Shown here piece by piece: positions 1-6,358 of a DNA stretch of 64,000 nucleotides (within the stretch, counting starts at the first letter, position 1; each line of letters begins with the position of its first letter). Origin of the DNA: an uncultured Candidatus Melainabacteria bacterium. GTDB taxonomy: Bacteria; Cyanobacteriota; Vampirovibrionia; Gastranaerophilales; Gastranaerophilaceae. The position numbers and the translations under genes were made by a program. The notes under the pieces are model-generated. The model had not been told where the DNA came from. It saw only the letters and a program-made list of their open reading frames with translations, and did no database searches. The stretch is taken from the NCBI GenBank assembly GCA_934693235.1, contig CAKUUY010000005.1, positions 35,913 to 99,912 on the forward strand, given 5' to 3'.

Positions 1-349
1 CTTCTTCTTTGTAACCAAGGATAACAAAGTTGTTACTCCAAAATCTCCAAGTATTTTACCGTCAATAACAAGACGTTCTTTGATGGCTTTAGCTAAAAAT
101 TTAGGTTTTGAAACAGAAGAAAGAGAAGTATATTTGTCAGAAATCGGTGATTTTGTAGAATGTGGTTTATGTGGAACAGCTGCTGTAATTTCTCCGGTAG
201 GAAAAGTTAACGATCATGGTAAAGAAATCGTGTTTGTAAACTCTCAAAACGGTATGGGACCGGTTTCTAAAAAACTATATGATACATTGACAGGAATTCA
301 GTTCGGGAAGATTAAAGGTCCGGATGGTTGGGTTAAAACAATTGTATAG
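1..349 (+). CDS. ilvE: Branched-chain amino acid aminotransferase, C-terminal part
   Basis: Only the last ~115 residues lie in the window; the frame is open from base 2, so the gene begins upstream. The peptide has a fold-type IV PLP aminotransferase C-terminal half: PSILPSITRRSLMALAKNLG, then VYLSEIGDFVECGLCGTAAV and the ISPVGK segment. It would interconvert Leu/Ile/Val and their 2-oxoacids in the cytoplasm. It ends at TAG 347-349 and is followed directly by a rho-independent terminator. The family call is firm; the exact subgroup cannot be judged from the fragment. Confidence 0.85.
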   Translation, partial: FFFVTKDNKVVTPKSPSILPSITRRSLMALAKNLGFETEEREVYLSEIGDFVECGLCGTAAVISPVGKVNDHGKEIVFVNSQNGMGPVSKKLYDTLTGIQFGKIKGPDGWVKTIV

Positions 350-361
350 TTGAAAAATTTT

Positions 362-392
362 AAAGGTCGGATTTTTTACAAGTCCGACCTTT
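362..392 (+). terminator. Rho-independent terminator after ilvE
   Basis: Perfect 10-bp stem AAAGGTCGGA / TCCGACCTTT with an 11-nt loop, starting 12 bases after the ilvE stop codon. The run of T after the 3' arm is short and broken. Confidence 0.75.
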
Positions 393-446
393 GTTTATTA
401 AAGAAAATACGCAAAAAATATTTTTACGTGTTTTAGTGTATACGTT

Positions 447-1151
447 ATGAATGTAAAACCAGTTAGTATAAATACAATTAATAGAAAATTTGAAAGTTTT
501 GCAAAACAATCGTTGCAAAATCCTCAAAATGTAAATCCTCATTATTTCAATTCTCAATTTGGCTCATTTAAAAATCAGTATATGAAATTTAGAAAATTAG
601 ATTTGTTTACTGACAAAATGTTGGATTTTGCCGGATTGTTGCAAACAAAAGGACTCAGGGATCTTGCCGGAATTGTGTATAGTGGATTGTCTAAGTTACC
701 TATTCCTCCTAAAAAACGTATTGCAATGTTAGAACGTGCTATAGAAAATGCAGATGCTCAGGGTGATAAATTTCATGTTTTGGGTAGAATTGTGGATTTG
801 AAATCATTATATAAATCGGAGGGCATGCCTAAAGAATATTTGAAAAATTTGTTGAGGGAAGAAAAATGTTTAAAAAATATTGTGACTGATTTTGAGGAAG
901 CTAAAAATGGATTTAAGACAATCGAAAGAGCTCCAATGAAAGAACAGGTTTATCGTTTCCATTTAGCTCAAGTCCGTATAGATATTGCAAAGGCTTGCAT
1001 GCGCCAAAACCCAAAACAAGCATTGGCAAAAATAAAAGATGCAAAACGATTTTTTGATGCTAATGGATATTCGGATGACGCCCAATTTGCTCAAATTTTG
1101 ATAGATAAAATATCATCAAGAAAAGCAAGACACACAAAAAGTCTGTACTAA
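447..1151 (+). CDS. Hypothetical helical protein, 234 aa
   Basis: Not recognised. The protein is rich in Lys, Ala and Leu and looks wholly alpha-helical, with helix pairs such as KKRIAMLERAIENADAQGD and KQALAKIKDAKRFFDANGYS that suggest TPR-like repeats. There is no signal peptide or membrane segment, so a cytoplasmic location is likely. The N terminus (MNVKPVSINTINRKF) is Asn/Ser-rich, like other orphan proteins in this window. It stands alone between the ilvE terminator and the candidate inserted segment at 1248-3121. Confidence 0.65.
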   Translation: MNVKPVSINTINRKFESFAKQSLQNPQNVNPHYFNSQFGSFKNQYMKFRKLDLFTDKMLDFAGLLQTKGLRDLAGIVYSGLSKLPIPPKKRIAMLERAIENADAQGDKFHVLGRIVDLKSLYKSEGMPKEYLKNLLREEKCLKNIVTDFEEAKNGFKTIERAPMKEQVYRFHLAQVRIDIAKACMRQNPKQALAKIKDAKRFFDANGYSDDAQFAQILIDKISSRKARHTKSLY

Positions 1152-1247
1152 AAATGAAATTGTATTAAAAACAAATATAACTATAATAAAAGTCCGTTAA
1201 TCAAACTGGTTAAGTACAATTGATTTAAATCATTCAGAAAACGATTT

Positions 1248-1270
1248 CTAAGTTCCGACTAAAAAACGGA
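1248..1270. repeat. Direct-repeat partner of the tRNA-Ser 3' flank
   Basis: The 23 bases here match 3099-3121 at 21 positions (CTAAGTTCCGACTAAAAAAC here, CTAAGTTTCGACCAAAAAAC there, both followed by GGA). The second copy runs into the 3' end of tRNA-Ser. The two copies bracket a phage-type gene and a secreted-protein gene, so they could be attachment-site remnants; a shared non-coding flank is the alternative. Confidence 0.5.
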
Positions 1271-1310
1271 TATCATAGTCTAGAGAGCAAAAGGCTTTGT
1301 TCTAGTAATC

Positions 1311-1340
1311 TTGACAGAAACATAAAACAAGTGTTATAAT
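1311..1340 (+). promoter_or_regulatory. Sigma-70-type promoter for the M23 fusion gene
   Basis: TTGACA (1311-1316) and TATAAT (1335-1340) are both perfect consensus boxes, separated by 18 bases. The predicted start near 1347 gives a leader of roughly 90 bases that contains a terminator-like hairpin before the coding sequence. Confidence 0.75.
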
Positions 1341-1363
1341 TGTAGTATAAAATTAAATAGATA

Positions 1364-1420
1364 AAAAAGAGTAAGGTAAGATGATTTTTAGGATAAAAAT
1401 TTCTGCCTTACTCTTTTTTT
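1364..1420 (+). terminator. Leader terminator or attenuator upstream of the M23 fusion gene
   Basis: The arms AAAAAGAGTAAGG (1364-1376) and CCTTACTCTTTTTTT (1406-1420) pair, with a second stem inside the loop (ATTTTT / AAAAAT). The structure ends in a T-run and lies between a consensus promoter and the Shine-Dalgarno site AAAGGA (1425-1430) of the next gene. It could be a transcription attenuator, or the end of a short independent RNA of about 75 bases. Confidence 0.6.
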
Positions 1421-1439
1421 ACAGAAAGGAAAAATATAA

Positions 1440-2381
1440 ATGGCAAATCTAAAAAACAAAATTTTACAGGCATTACGCATCGAAAAGAACATGGAAGAAA
1501 CTTTTAACAATTTATTCACAAGTCAGGAAAATCTACTAAAAAATCATTCTAATCCTGTTTTTAGTAATAAAGATAAAAATAAAATTCTTAAACAATATAC
1601 AAATTTACAAAATCTTGGCAAGTCTTTGTATCGATATAATGCTTTAAAAGAAAATAATTTTGATACAGAGGGTGAAAAAACAGATATTGAAAATACAGTA
1701 TTAAAAGGCGGTATAAGTTATTATAAATATGTATGGCATTCAGAAAACGGAGAACATACTTGTGATGTTTGTAAATCATTAGACGGGAAAGTTTTTGATT
1801 TTTATGATGAACTACCAAAGCGTCCTCACCCGAATTGTAAATGTACAGTGGAGATTCTTGATGAAGATGAGATTGAAGTAGAAGATAATGAAGATACAGA
1901 TGAAGCCCAATCTCGAAAAACAGCTCCTCAACCTGCACCAAAATCACCACAGCAATCACCGACTTCACAAAAACAAGAATGGATAAAACCTTGTAATGGT
2001 CCAATTACAAGTGGCTATGGAAAAAGAGTTTCACCTGTTCCGGGTGCTAGTACCTATCATAATGGTTGGGACATTGGTGTTCCTATTGGTACTCCTGTTA
2101 ATACAATAGCTGACGGGAAAGTAATTGCTGTTGGCCCAGCTACGGGATATGGGAAATGGGTTGTAGTTGACCATGGCATAATAAATGGAACAAGAGTAAC
2201 AAGTGAATATGGGCATCTTTCATCGTGGAATGTATCATATGGACAAACTGTTAAGCAAGGACAAGTTATTGCGAAATCCGGCAATACTGGTTATTCATCA
2301 GGACCTCATTTACACATAACAATAAGAGAGGGGACATTTCCAGGAAAGGCTCAAGACCCTGGCAGATATATCAGATTTTAA
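1440..2381 (+). CDS. Phage head-morphogenesis-type Cys motif fused to M23 peptidase
   Basis: 313 aa with two recognisable parts. The first has a Cys cluster (C108, C111, then HPNCKC with C133 and C135) around SLDGKVFDFYDELPKRPHPN. This resembles the zinc-binding tail of phage Mu gpF/SPP1 gp7-type minor head proteins. After an acidic stretch and a Pro/Gln-rich linker (~140-180) comes a complete LytM/M23 metallopeptidase: H207-x3-D211 in the NGWDIG segment, and the HLH motif at H290/H292. M23 enzymes cleave peptidoglycan cross-bridges. No signal peptide is visible, so export would be non-classical or phage-dependent. The gene lies beside tRNA-Ser between short direct repeats, suggesting mobile ancestry. 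Confidence 0.75.
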   Translation: MANLKNKILQALRIEKNMEETFNNLFTSQENLLKNHSNPVFSNKDKNKILKQYTNLQNLGKSLYRYNALKENNFDTEGEKTDIENTVLKGGISYYKYVWHSENGEHTCDVCKSLDGKVFDFYDELPKRPHPNCKCTVEILDEDEIEVEDNEDTDEAQSRKTAPQPAPKSPQQSPTSQKQEWIKPCNGPITSGYGKRVSPVPGASTYHNGWDIGVPIGTPVNTIADGKVIAVGPATGYGKWVVVDHGIINGTRVTSEYGHLSSWNVSYGQTVKQGQVIAKSGNTGYSSGPHLHITIREGTFPGKAQDPGRYIRF

Positions 2382-2882
2382 TTATGGTCGATATTTTTCA
2401 ACTTGTTTGATGTGTTTTTTCACAGCTTTAATTTGCTTACTCTCGTAAAGAATAATTTTTGTTAATTTACTTTCGTTAATATTGTTATCTTTCATGTATG
2501 GATAAAGATATTCGTACATAGGATTTGGAGTATCGGTGCCAACTGGATCATATTTTAGTCCTAAATACTTTTCTTGCGTGACTTTTATTAAATGTGCATA
2601 TAAATCTAAGTCTGCTGCTGGTATACAAACTTCCGATATGAGTGTTAATTTAATATAATCATCAATATTAAAACCGTTTTGAATAATTTTATCATGCAAG
2701 TTTTTAGATTCAAAAACTAAATTATCAATTTTTTTAATAATTTGATCATACTCACTATCAATTATATGTTCTATTTCTGTTTTATATTGCTTACTCATAT
2801 TTAAAGGTATAGGTTTATATTCCGCAAATGCAGGAATACAAACAGTTAATAAGAGCAATAAAGTAATAAATAATTTTTTCAC
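2382..2882 (-). CDS. Hypothetical secreted protein, 166 aa
   Basis: Not recognised. A clear Sec signal peptide opens the protein (MKK, then a Leu/Ile/Thr core, cleavage likely after PAFA). The mature part is charged and helical with two Cys-poor segments and a Lys-rich tail, and is presumably periplasmic. Its stop codon abuts that of the M23 fusion gene, which runs towards it, so the two are convergent with no spacer. It lies inside the segment bounded by the 23-bp direct repeats. Confidence 0.65.
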   Translation of the reverse strand: MKKLFITLLLLLTVCIPAFAEYKPIPLNMSKQYKTEIEHIIDSEYDQIIKKIDNLVFESKNLHDKIIQNGFNIDDYIKLTLISEVCIPAADLDLYAHLIKVTQEKYLGLKYDPVGTDTPNPMYEYLYPYMKDNNINESKLTKIILYESKQIKAVKKHIKQVEKYRP

Positions 2883-3047
2883 AAAACTCCTTTAAATTAA
2901 TTTTAATCTGTAATATATTTTTTGCAATATATTGTAAATGCTACCAAATCTGCACTATCAAAATTTCAAAAAAGAATTTTGAAGAAATTTTTATAAAAAT
3001 CAGCAAAAATTCAGGCTTAAAAATTCTCTGTTAAAAATTACATGCTG

Positions 3048-3074
3048 AAAAACCGCCCTATTAAGGCGGTTTTT
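3048..3074 (-). terminator. Terminator downstream of tRNA-Ser
   Basis: The stem AAAAACCGCC / GGCGGTTTTT encloses a 7-nt loop. It lies about 45 bases past the 3' end of the minus-strand tRNA gene, so it probably ends the tRNA transcript before the 2382-2882 gene. The palindrome would work in both directions. Confidence 0.75.
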
Positions 3075-3117
3075 GTAAATTCTATCTTCACTTATTCTCT
3101 AAGTTTCGACCAAAAAA

Positions 3118-3206
3118 CGGAGTAATAGGGATTTGAACCCTAGATGCAGATTGCTCCACATAACACCTTAGCAGGGTGCCGCCTTCAGCCACTCGGCCAT
3201 TACTCC
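3118..3206 (-). tRNA. tRNA-Ser (anticodon GCT)
   Basis: The reverse strand folds as a class II tRNA. The acceptor arm GGAGTAA pairs with TTACTCC. The D arm has GGCCGAGTGGCTGAAGGC, the anticodon loop is CTGCTAA with anticodon GCT, and there is a long variable arm and a T loop GGTTCAAATCC. Discriminator base is G. The CCA end is not encoded. It reads AGC/AGU serine codons. Confidence 0.93.
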
Positions 3207-3378
3207 ATTCTTATTTAGTTTTCGCAATTAAATACAAATCGCGACATGTGCATATTTCAATAATATCATAAATATTTTTTTTGGCAAACTTCTTTGCATC
3301 ATTTTTTCGATATTTACAAACTATAAAAAATATGATAGAATCAATTGGTTTTATAAATAGATTACAGGAGCATTATTA

Positions 3379-3897
3379 GTGGCGAATTTATTCAAATGTT
3401 TGATTGTTTTAATTATTATTACTGTTATAGTTTTGAATATCAATTCAACCAAATCTAACAAGCTAAAATCGCCATCTAAAAACTTAGCATCAATTAGTTT
3501 GGACAATATAAATCATTCTATTAAGCCATTACCGGACGAAGTAGTTAGTTTTTTAAAAACCTCTTCTGATTATAGAGATATATACAATGATAAAAAAGTA
3601 GTTATTTATTTTACCGGGGCAGATTGTCCTTATGGAAAAGTTTTTGAAAAATCAATAAAAGAATATAGAAAGAATGCTTCTTCAAACGAATACTACGAGT
3701 TTCAGGCGAAATCTGCTTCCGGAATTCACTGGTACAAATCAAATCAAGAAGCACAAGTCGCTTTGCAATTTTCAAATTTATGTCACGAATTTTGTGTTGT
3801 AAACCCTATTAAGAAAGAAATATTCTCAATTGATGGTGTAGGTACAGAAGAAGCTCAGAAAATTGGGACAATTTTAGAGCAACTAAAAAATTGGTGA
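3379..3897 (+). CDS. Membrane-anchored thioredoxin-fold-like protein
   Basis: 172 aa starting at a GTG preceded by CAGGAG. Residues ~5-22 form one hydrophobic segment (signal anchor). The body contains VVIYFTGADCPYGKVFEKSI, which resembles the beta strand and CxxC-region of thioredoxin-like proteins, but only one Cys is present in CPYG, so classical dithiol activity is unlikely. Two more Cys sit in NLCHEFC. Probably extracytoplasmic. The fold assignment is inferred from this motif alone. Confidence 0.55.
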   Translation: MANLFKCLIVLIIITVIVLNINSTKSNKLKSPSKNLASISLDNINHSIKPLPDEVVSFLKTSSDYRDIYNDKKVVIYFTGADCPYGKVFEKSIKEYRKNASSNEYYEFQAKSASGIHWYKSNQEAQVALQFSNLCHEFCVVNPIKKEIFSIDGVGTEEAQKIGTILEQLKNW

Positions 3898-3911
3898 TTT
3901 TAAAATTATTC

Positions 3912-3940
3912 TTGACCATTACAGATCATTAGAGTACAAT
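3912..3940 (+). promoter_or_regulatory. Promoter of the DUF151/pilin transcription unit
   Basis: TTGACC (3912-3917), a 17-base spacer and TACAAT (3935-3940), 25 bases before the ATG of the DUF151 gene. The downstream pilin gene follows after 18-38 bases and shows no promoter of its own, so it probably shares this one. Confidence 0.6.
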
Positions 3941-3964
3941 ACATAGTACTGAGAGGATTAAATT

Positions 3965-4480
3965 ATGATTGAAATGAAAGTTATGGGGATTGCCCTTGAT
4001 ACTAGAACCGGTTCCCCAATTGTAGTTTTACACGATAAAGAAAATAGAAAAGCTTTGCCGATTTGGATTGGTTCTGCGGAAGCCAGTGCAATTATTAGAA
4101 AAATTGAAAATCTTTCTGTTGCGCGTCCGATGACACATGATTTGATTATAAGTATCATTGAAAAAACAGGCTATAAGCTTGATAAGGTTGAGATTAATGA
4201 TGTAGAAAAAGATACTTATTATGCAACTTTATTCTTAACAAATGATGAAGGAAATACCCTAGAAATTGATTCTCGCCCGTCTGATGCAATTGCTGTTGCA
4301 ATAAGAGTTGATGCCCCAATTTTTGTTACTGCTAATGTAATTTCAAATGGTTCTGTTTCAACTGATTCAGCAAAAGATGAAGAAGAAGCGCAAGAGTTTA
4401 AAAAGTTTGTCCAAAGTATTAAACCATCTGATTTTGCAAAATTGATGAAAGATAAAGATCATCACGAAAGCGATCAATAG
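3965..4480 (+). CDS. BFN/DUF151 domain protein (bifunctional nuclease family)
   Basis: 171 aa. The N-terminal ~135 residues match the DUF151/BFN family: VVLHDKENRKALPIWIGSAE, then MTHDLI, and the signature EIDSRPSDAIAVAIR. Family members are small cytoplasmic proteins of debated nuclease activity, common in Cyanobacteria, Actinobacteria and Thermotoga. The C-terminal tail is acidic, ending in a His/Asp-rich stretch. It lies directly upstream of the phase-variable pilin gene and probably shares its transcript. Confidence 0.85.
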   Translation: MIEMKVMGIALDTRTGSPIVVLHDKENRKALPIWIGSAEASAIIRKIENLSVARPMTHDLIISIIEKTGYKLDKVEINDVEKDTYYATLFLTNDEGNTLEIDSRPSDAIAVAIRVDAPIFVTANVISNGSVSTDSAKDEEEAQEFKKFVQSIKPSDFAKLMKDKDHHESDQ

Positions 4481-4518
4481 ATAATTTAAGGAGATTTTAT
4501 GAAAAACCTTTGTGAAAA

Positions 4519-5283
4519 ATGTGTCATCGGGGGGGGGGCAATCGCCGCAGGGCGTTTACGTTAGCGGAAGTGCTTATTACCCTTGGTATCATTGGCGTAG
4601 TTGCTGCGTTGACTCTTCCGGTACTAATTTCAAAATATAAACATAAAGAGTTAGAGACAAGGTTTAAAAAAGCTTATTCTGTACTATCTCAGGCTACAGT
4701 TGATTTGCCTACGGAATATGGGCGCTGTGAAGTTGCAAATGCTTCTGAGATAAATGATTTTGTGTTTAACAAGCTAAAAAAGATTGGGTTCGGTTCCTTG
4801 AAAATGAGTAATATTGGTTATATAAAAGGTTTTAAGACTTATACATTAGAAGATACAGATGCCGTAATTCATCCGAATTGTTTTTCTCCTTCGGAACAAC
4901 AAAAGGGATACAATTATATAATTATGCCGGATGGAACAACTTTTTCATTTTGCACTAATAACACAGTAGGTAGTTCTATTAGTGTTGATACTAATGGGGT
5001 TAATAAAGGTCCTAATGCGTATGGGCATGATTTGTTCTTTTTTCATATCGTTATAGAAGATTGCAAACTAACTCATTGGAATCGTCAGTGGCGCAGTTGT
5101 TACGAGGGCGAAGATGGTTGTGCCGGTGGAGATGGAAAAACTTGGTTTGGCTTTAAGTGGACAAATGGTGCATGTTCTAGGGATTCTAAAGCAATAGAAA
5201 ATGGATTTGTTTGCACAAAATATGCTGTTGCAAATTTTTGTCCGGATGATTCTTCTAAAAATTATTGGGAATGTTTACCTTAA
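4519..5283 (+). CDS. Type IV pilin-like protein, predicted phase-variable (poly-G)
   Basis: The mature part begins AFTLAEVLITLGIIGVVAAL, a class III prepilin N terminus for prepilin peptidase processing and assembly. The C-terminal half has paired Cys and a G-x-N-x-x-G-PN-x-x-G-xD block typical of Gastranaerophilales pilins. The best-supported start is ATG 4499, with AAGGAG upstream. With the ten G at 4529-4538, translation from 4499 runs out of frame and stops at TAG 4562-4564 after 21 codons. The pilin frame is open only from the internal ATG 4519, which lacks a good ribosome site. Eight or eleven G would join ATG 4499 to the pilin, giving a plausible 19-residue leader. The gene is therefore probably OFF in this sequence. 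Confidence 0.8.
   Translation: MCHRGGGNRRRAFTLAEVLITLGIIGVVAALTLPVLISKYKHKELETRFKKAYSVLSQATVDLPTEYGRCEVANASEINDFVFNKLKKIGFGSLKMSNIGYIKGFKTYTLEDTDAVIHPNCFSPSEQQKGYNYIIMPDGTTFSFCTNNTVGSSISVDTNGVNKGPNAYGHDLFFFHIVIEDCKLTHWNRQWRSCYEGEDGCAGGDGKTWFGFKWTNGACSRDSKAIENGFVCTKYAVANFCPDDSSKNYWECLP
4529..4538 (+). repeat. G10 homopolymer (phase-variation tract), pilin 1
   Basis: Ten consecutive G between TC and CAATC, just inside the coding start. The same 17-base context occurs at 16577-16586 and 46876-46885. Such tracts are rare in AT-rich DNA and slip readily during replication. Confidence 0.85.
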
Positions 5284-5362
5284 TTTGTTAATTTTGTAAC
5301 GATTTTTGTAAAATCTGAAAAAGTTCAATTTTTAAGGTTTTATAATAAGTAAGGGCAAAACT

Positions 5363-5572
5363 ATGATTAACGGAATTGATAAAATACAACCGAATAATAT
5401 TTTCAGGGTAAATCCTGTTCAGTTGTTTGATAACAACAATCGACAAAACAGGACTGAAAATAATCCGTTTAATTCCAGTCTTTTTTCTCAACAAACAAAC
5501 GGAGCTTATAACTTAAGCCATCCGCGTGTTGCCGGAGGAGCTCAGGCAAACAGTTTGGATTTGTTGGCTTAA
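5363..5572 (+). CDS. Small hypothetical protein, 69 aa
   Basis: Not recognised. Asn/Gln-rich with no membrane segment, ending HPRVAGGAQANSLDLLA. The start ATG is preceded by AAGGGCAAAACT, and a TATAAT box lies at 5341-5346. The next gene is similar in size and also ends in LA after an Asn/Pro-rich body, so the two may be distant paralogs. The smooth low-complexity composition makes this less certain than larger genes. Confidence 0.5.
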   Translation: MINGIDKIQPNNIFRVNPVQLFDNNNRQNRTENNPFNSSLFSQQTNGAYNLSHPRVAGGAQANSLDLLA

Positions 5573-5660
5573 TATTTCTTAAAGATATGTATAATTTAAG
5601 CAATTTTTTTGAAATAAATTACTTTACGTATATACAGGGAAAATTATGGGGTAATTTATC

Positions 5661-5864
5661 ATGGCATTAGGATTGCAAAAATTATTCGGTGTTGGTTCTG
5701 CGCAGGGCATTACAAATCCTTATCAAACCAATAAGGTGGCAAATAATTTTGTAAAAAATACTTTTGATTTTGGAATAGCAAATCCAAACAGACCGGAATC
5801 CAGGGTCGTTTCAAATGCTCTTGGAGACCCGAAAAAAGGCTGTAATTTGTATTACTTGGCTTAA
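5661..5864 (+). CDS. Small hypothetical protein, 67 aa
   Basis: Not recognised. MALGLQKLFGVGSAQGITNP opens the protein, and it ends in GDPKKGCNLYYLA. It is Asn-rich with no signal peptide. The ATG is preceded by ATACAGGGAAAA, a leader motif shared with several orphan genes here (for example before 30526 and upstream of 25931). Its stop overlaps the stop of the convergent small gene at 5861-6019 by two bases. Confidence 0.5.
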   Translation: MALGLQKLFGVGSAQGITNPYQTNKVANNFVKNTFDFGIANPNRPESRVVSNALGDPKKGCNLYYLA

Positions 5865-6019
5865 GAAAGTAAGAAGTTTATTTTAGTATTAGTACCGTAA
5901 ACTAATTTTATTGTATTTAATGATGGAGTAAAATCGTAAGTTTTCGGTACTTCTTTTTTGAAGCTGCAAAGTCCGACTACTTTTTCATCGTCATTAAATA
6001 ATTTTTTGAAAAATTCCAT
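5861..6019 (-). CDS. Small hypothetical protein, 52 aa
   Basis: A short minus-strand gene in an otherwise empty gap. The translation starts MEFFKKLFNDDEKVVGLCSF and ends KINFLLS. The start codon at 6019 is preceded at proper spacing by AGAAGGA (reverse strand), a good ribosome site. Codon use is like its neighbours. The promoter region is shared with the divergent DUF1858 gene. Function unknown. Confidence 0.55.
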   Translation of the reverse strand: MEFFKKLFNDDEKVVGLCSFKKEVPKTYDFTPSLNTIKLVYGTNTKINFLLS

Positions 6020-6097
6020 AATATTACACATCCTTCTTTTTTATTGTATAATGTATTTAATTAAAGATAGGATAAAGTCAATAAAAGGAGAAATATT

Positions 6098-6301
6098 ATG
6101 GCTCAAAAAATTTCAAAAGATATGAACATTATGGAAATTGTACAAATTTGCCCTGAAAGCGTTGCAGTATTCCAAAAATACGGCTTGGGTTGTATTGGTT
6201 GTGCAGCAGCTCATTTTGAAAACCTTGAAGCAGGAGCAAAAGTTCATGGTTTTGACCCTGACGCAATGGTAGCTGATATTAATGCGTTGATTGAAGACTA
6301 A
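6098..6301 (+). CDS. DUF1858 domain protein with CxxC
   Basis: 67 aa consisting of one DUF1858 domain: DMNIMEIVQICPESVAVFQK, then YGLGCIGCAAAHFENLEAGA. The CIGC pair is the conserved feature. DUF1858 proteins are found alone or at the N terminus of di-iron repair proteins (ScdA/RIC) and hybrid-cluster-linked proteins, so a redox or metal-related role is plausible but unproven. AAAGGAG precedes the ATG, and TATAAT lies at 6047-6052. Confidence 0.85.
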   Translation: MAQKISKDMNIMEIVQICPESVAVFQKYGLGCIGCAAAHFENLEAGAKVHGFDPDAMVADINALIED

Positions 6302-6321
6302 TAATAAAAATTTTATAAGTA

Positions 6322-6352
6322 AAAAAAGAGTTCTTTAAATGAACTCTTTTTT
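6322..6352. terminator. Bidirectional terminator
   Basis: AAAAAAGAGTTC / GAACTCTTTTTT with a 7-nt loop, between the stop of the DUF1858 gene (+) and that of the 6359-8302 gene (-). A- and T-rich sides allow use on both strands. Confidence 0.85.
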
Positions 6353-6358
6353 ATTTGC

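Noticed and set aside
4529..4538. G10 tracts as simple sequencing or assembly errors
   Set aside because: Three separate loci, all pilin genes, have the same tract in the same flanking sequence near a ribosome-site ATG. Length error cannot be excluded, but the element itself looks real.
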